6,695 bases of DNA. Source: Ruminococcus sp. (GTDB lineage Bacteria; Bacillota; Clostridia; Oscillospirales; Acutalibacteraceae). The stretch is taken from positions 1 to 6,695 of the forward strand of contig JAFLSL010000062.1 in NCBI GenBank assembly GCA_022510985.1. Direction: 5' to 3'. Shown here piece after piece: positions 6,532-6,695 of the stretch; the first letter of the stretch is position 1, and each line of letters starts with the position of its first letter. The notes beneath the pieces are model-generated. The model was given only the letters and a program-made list of their open reading frames with translations, was not told the origin of the DNA and did not search any database. A program made the translations under genes and the position numbers.

Positions 6532-6553
6532 TACATAAAATTTGGAGGTACAT

Positions 6554-6695
6554 ATGAATTTAATAACGCAGATTATTCAGGACGTAATACTCGGAATAAT
6601 TCAGGGTTTAACCGAATTTTTACCTGTATCGAGCAGCGGACATCTTAACATTGCCCAGCACCTTATGGGTATGGACGACGGCGGACTTTTTCTTG
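6554..6695 (+). CDS. uppP: Undecaprenyl-diphosphatase UppP (BacA), 3' end cut by the window
   Basis: The first 47 codons of an integral membrane phosphatase that turns undecaprenyl diphosphate into the monophosphate, recycling the lipid carrier of peptidoglycan synthesis and giving bacitracin tolerance. The N-terminal family signature is complete: [19 protein letters not shown] (13-31). It carries the (E/Q)xxxE active-site motif as Q17-G-L-T-E21, and H30. The second motif (PGxSRSxxT) would lie beyond the window. The ATG at 6554 follows GGAGG at 6544-6548. The gap of 43 bases to tepA and the same strand suggest a shared transcript, apart from the hairpin between them. Confidence 0.93.
   Translation, partial: MNLITQIIQDVILGIIQGLTEFLPVSSSGHLNIAQHLMGMDDGGLFL

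Noticed and set aside
6514..6541. TTGCTT, 16 bases, TAAAAT as a promoter for uppP
   Set aside because: Transcription would begin near 6548, within or after the uppP ribosome binding site at 6544-6548, and both hexamers are weak.
1..6695. Defence system, mobile element, CRISPR array, riboswitch, tRNA or rRNA
   Set aside because: I looked on both strands and found no transposase, integrase, direct-repeat array, leader of riboswitch size or RNA gene. The genes are nearly all housekeeping families.

Overview
The window looks like an ordinary piece of a low-GC Firmicutes (Clostridia-type) chromosome. The reasons are AT-rich DNA, strong GGAGG/AGGTGA-type ribosome binding sites, a TTG start on one gene, the comEC-holA gene order seen in Firmicutes, and a TepA protease close to Bacillus YmfB. 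A Ruminococcaceae/Oscillospiraceae-like source is my guess and is not proven by the sequence. I see no mobile element, CRISPR array, tRNA, rRNA or prophage gene.

Layout: (1) Positions 2-3888, plus strand, hold a tight three-gene operon. It contains the 3' major part of comEC (DNA-uptake channel), holA (DNA polymerase III delta subunit) and an RNase M5-like Toprim protein. The gaps are 12 and 2 bases, and the operon ends in a strong intrinsic terminator. (2) Positions 3927-4301, plus strand, encode a small membrane protein of the CmpB / 'putative ABC-transporter type IV' family. Its ribosome binding site lies inside the 3' arm of that terminator. (3) Positions 4314-5585, minus strand, encode a CNNM/CorC-type protein (DUF21, CBS pair, CorC_HlyC domain) that converges on the small gene. 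The two share a 12-bp hairpin that includes the last codons of the minus-strand gene. (4) Positions 5586-5763 are an AT-rich divergent intergenic region with a good extended -10 promoter reading right. (5) Positions 5764-6510, plus strand, encode TepA, a ClpP-like serine protease. A small hairpin follows it, and then the first 47 codons of uppP (undecaprenyl-diphosphatase), which runs off the right edge.

The genes cover housekeeping roles: DNA uptake and replication, probable 5S rRNA maturation, divalent-cation handling, protein quality control or export, and cell-wall lipid recycling. I see no new multi-gene system. The points most worth a second look are the ComEC C-terminal metallo-beta-lactamase-like domain, which has lost its metal-binding residues, and the overlap of a terminator hairpin with the translation start of the next gene.
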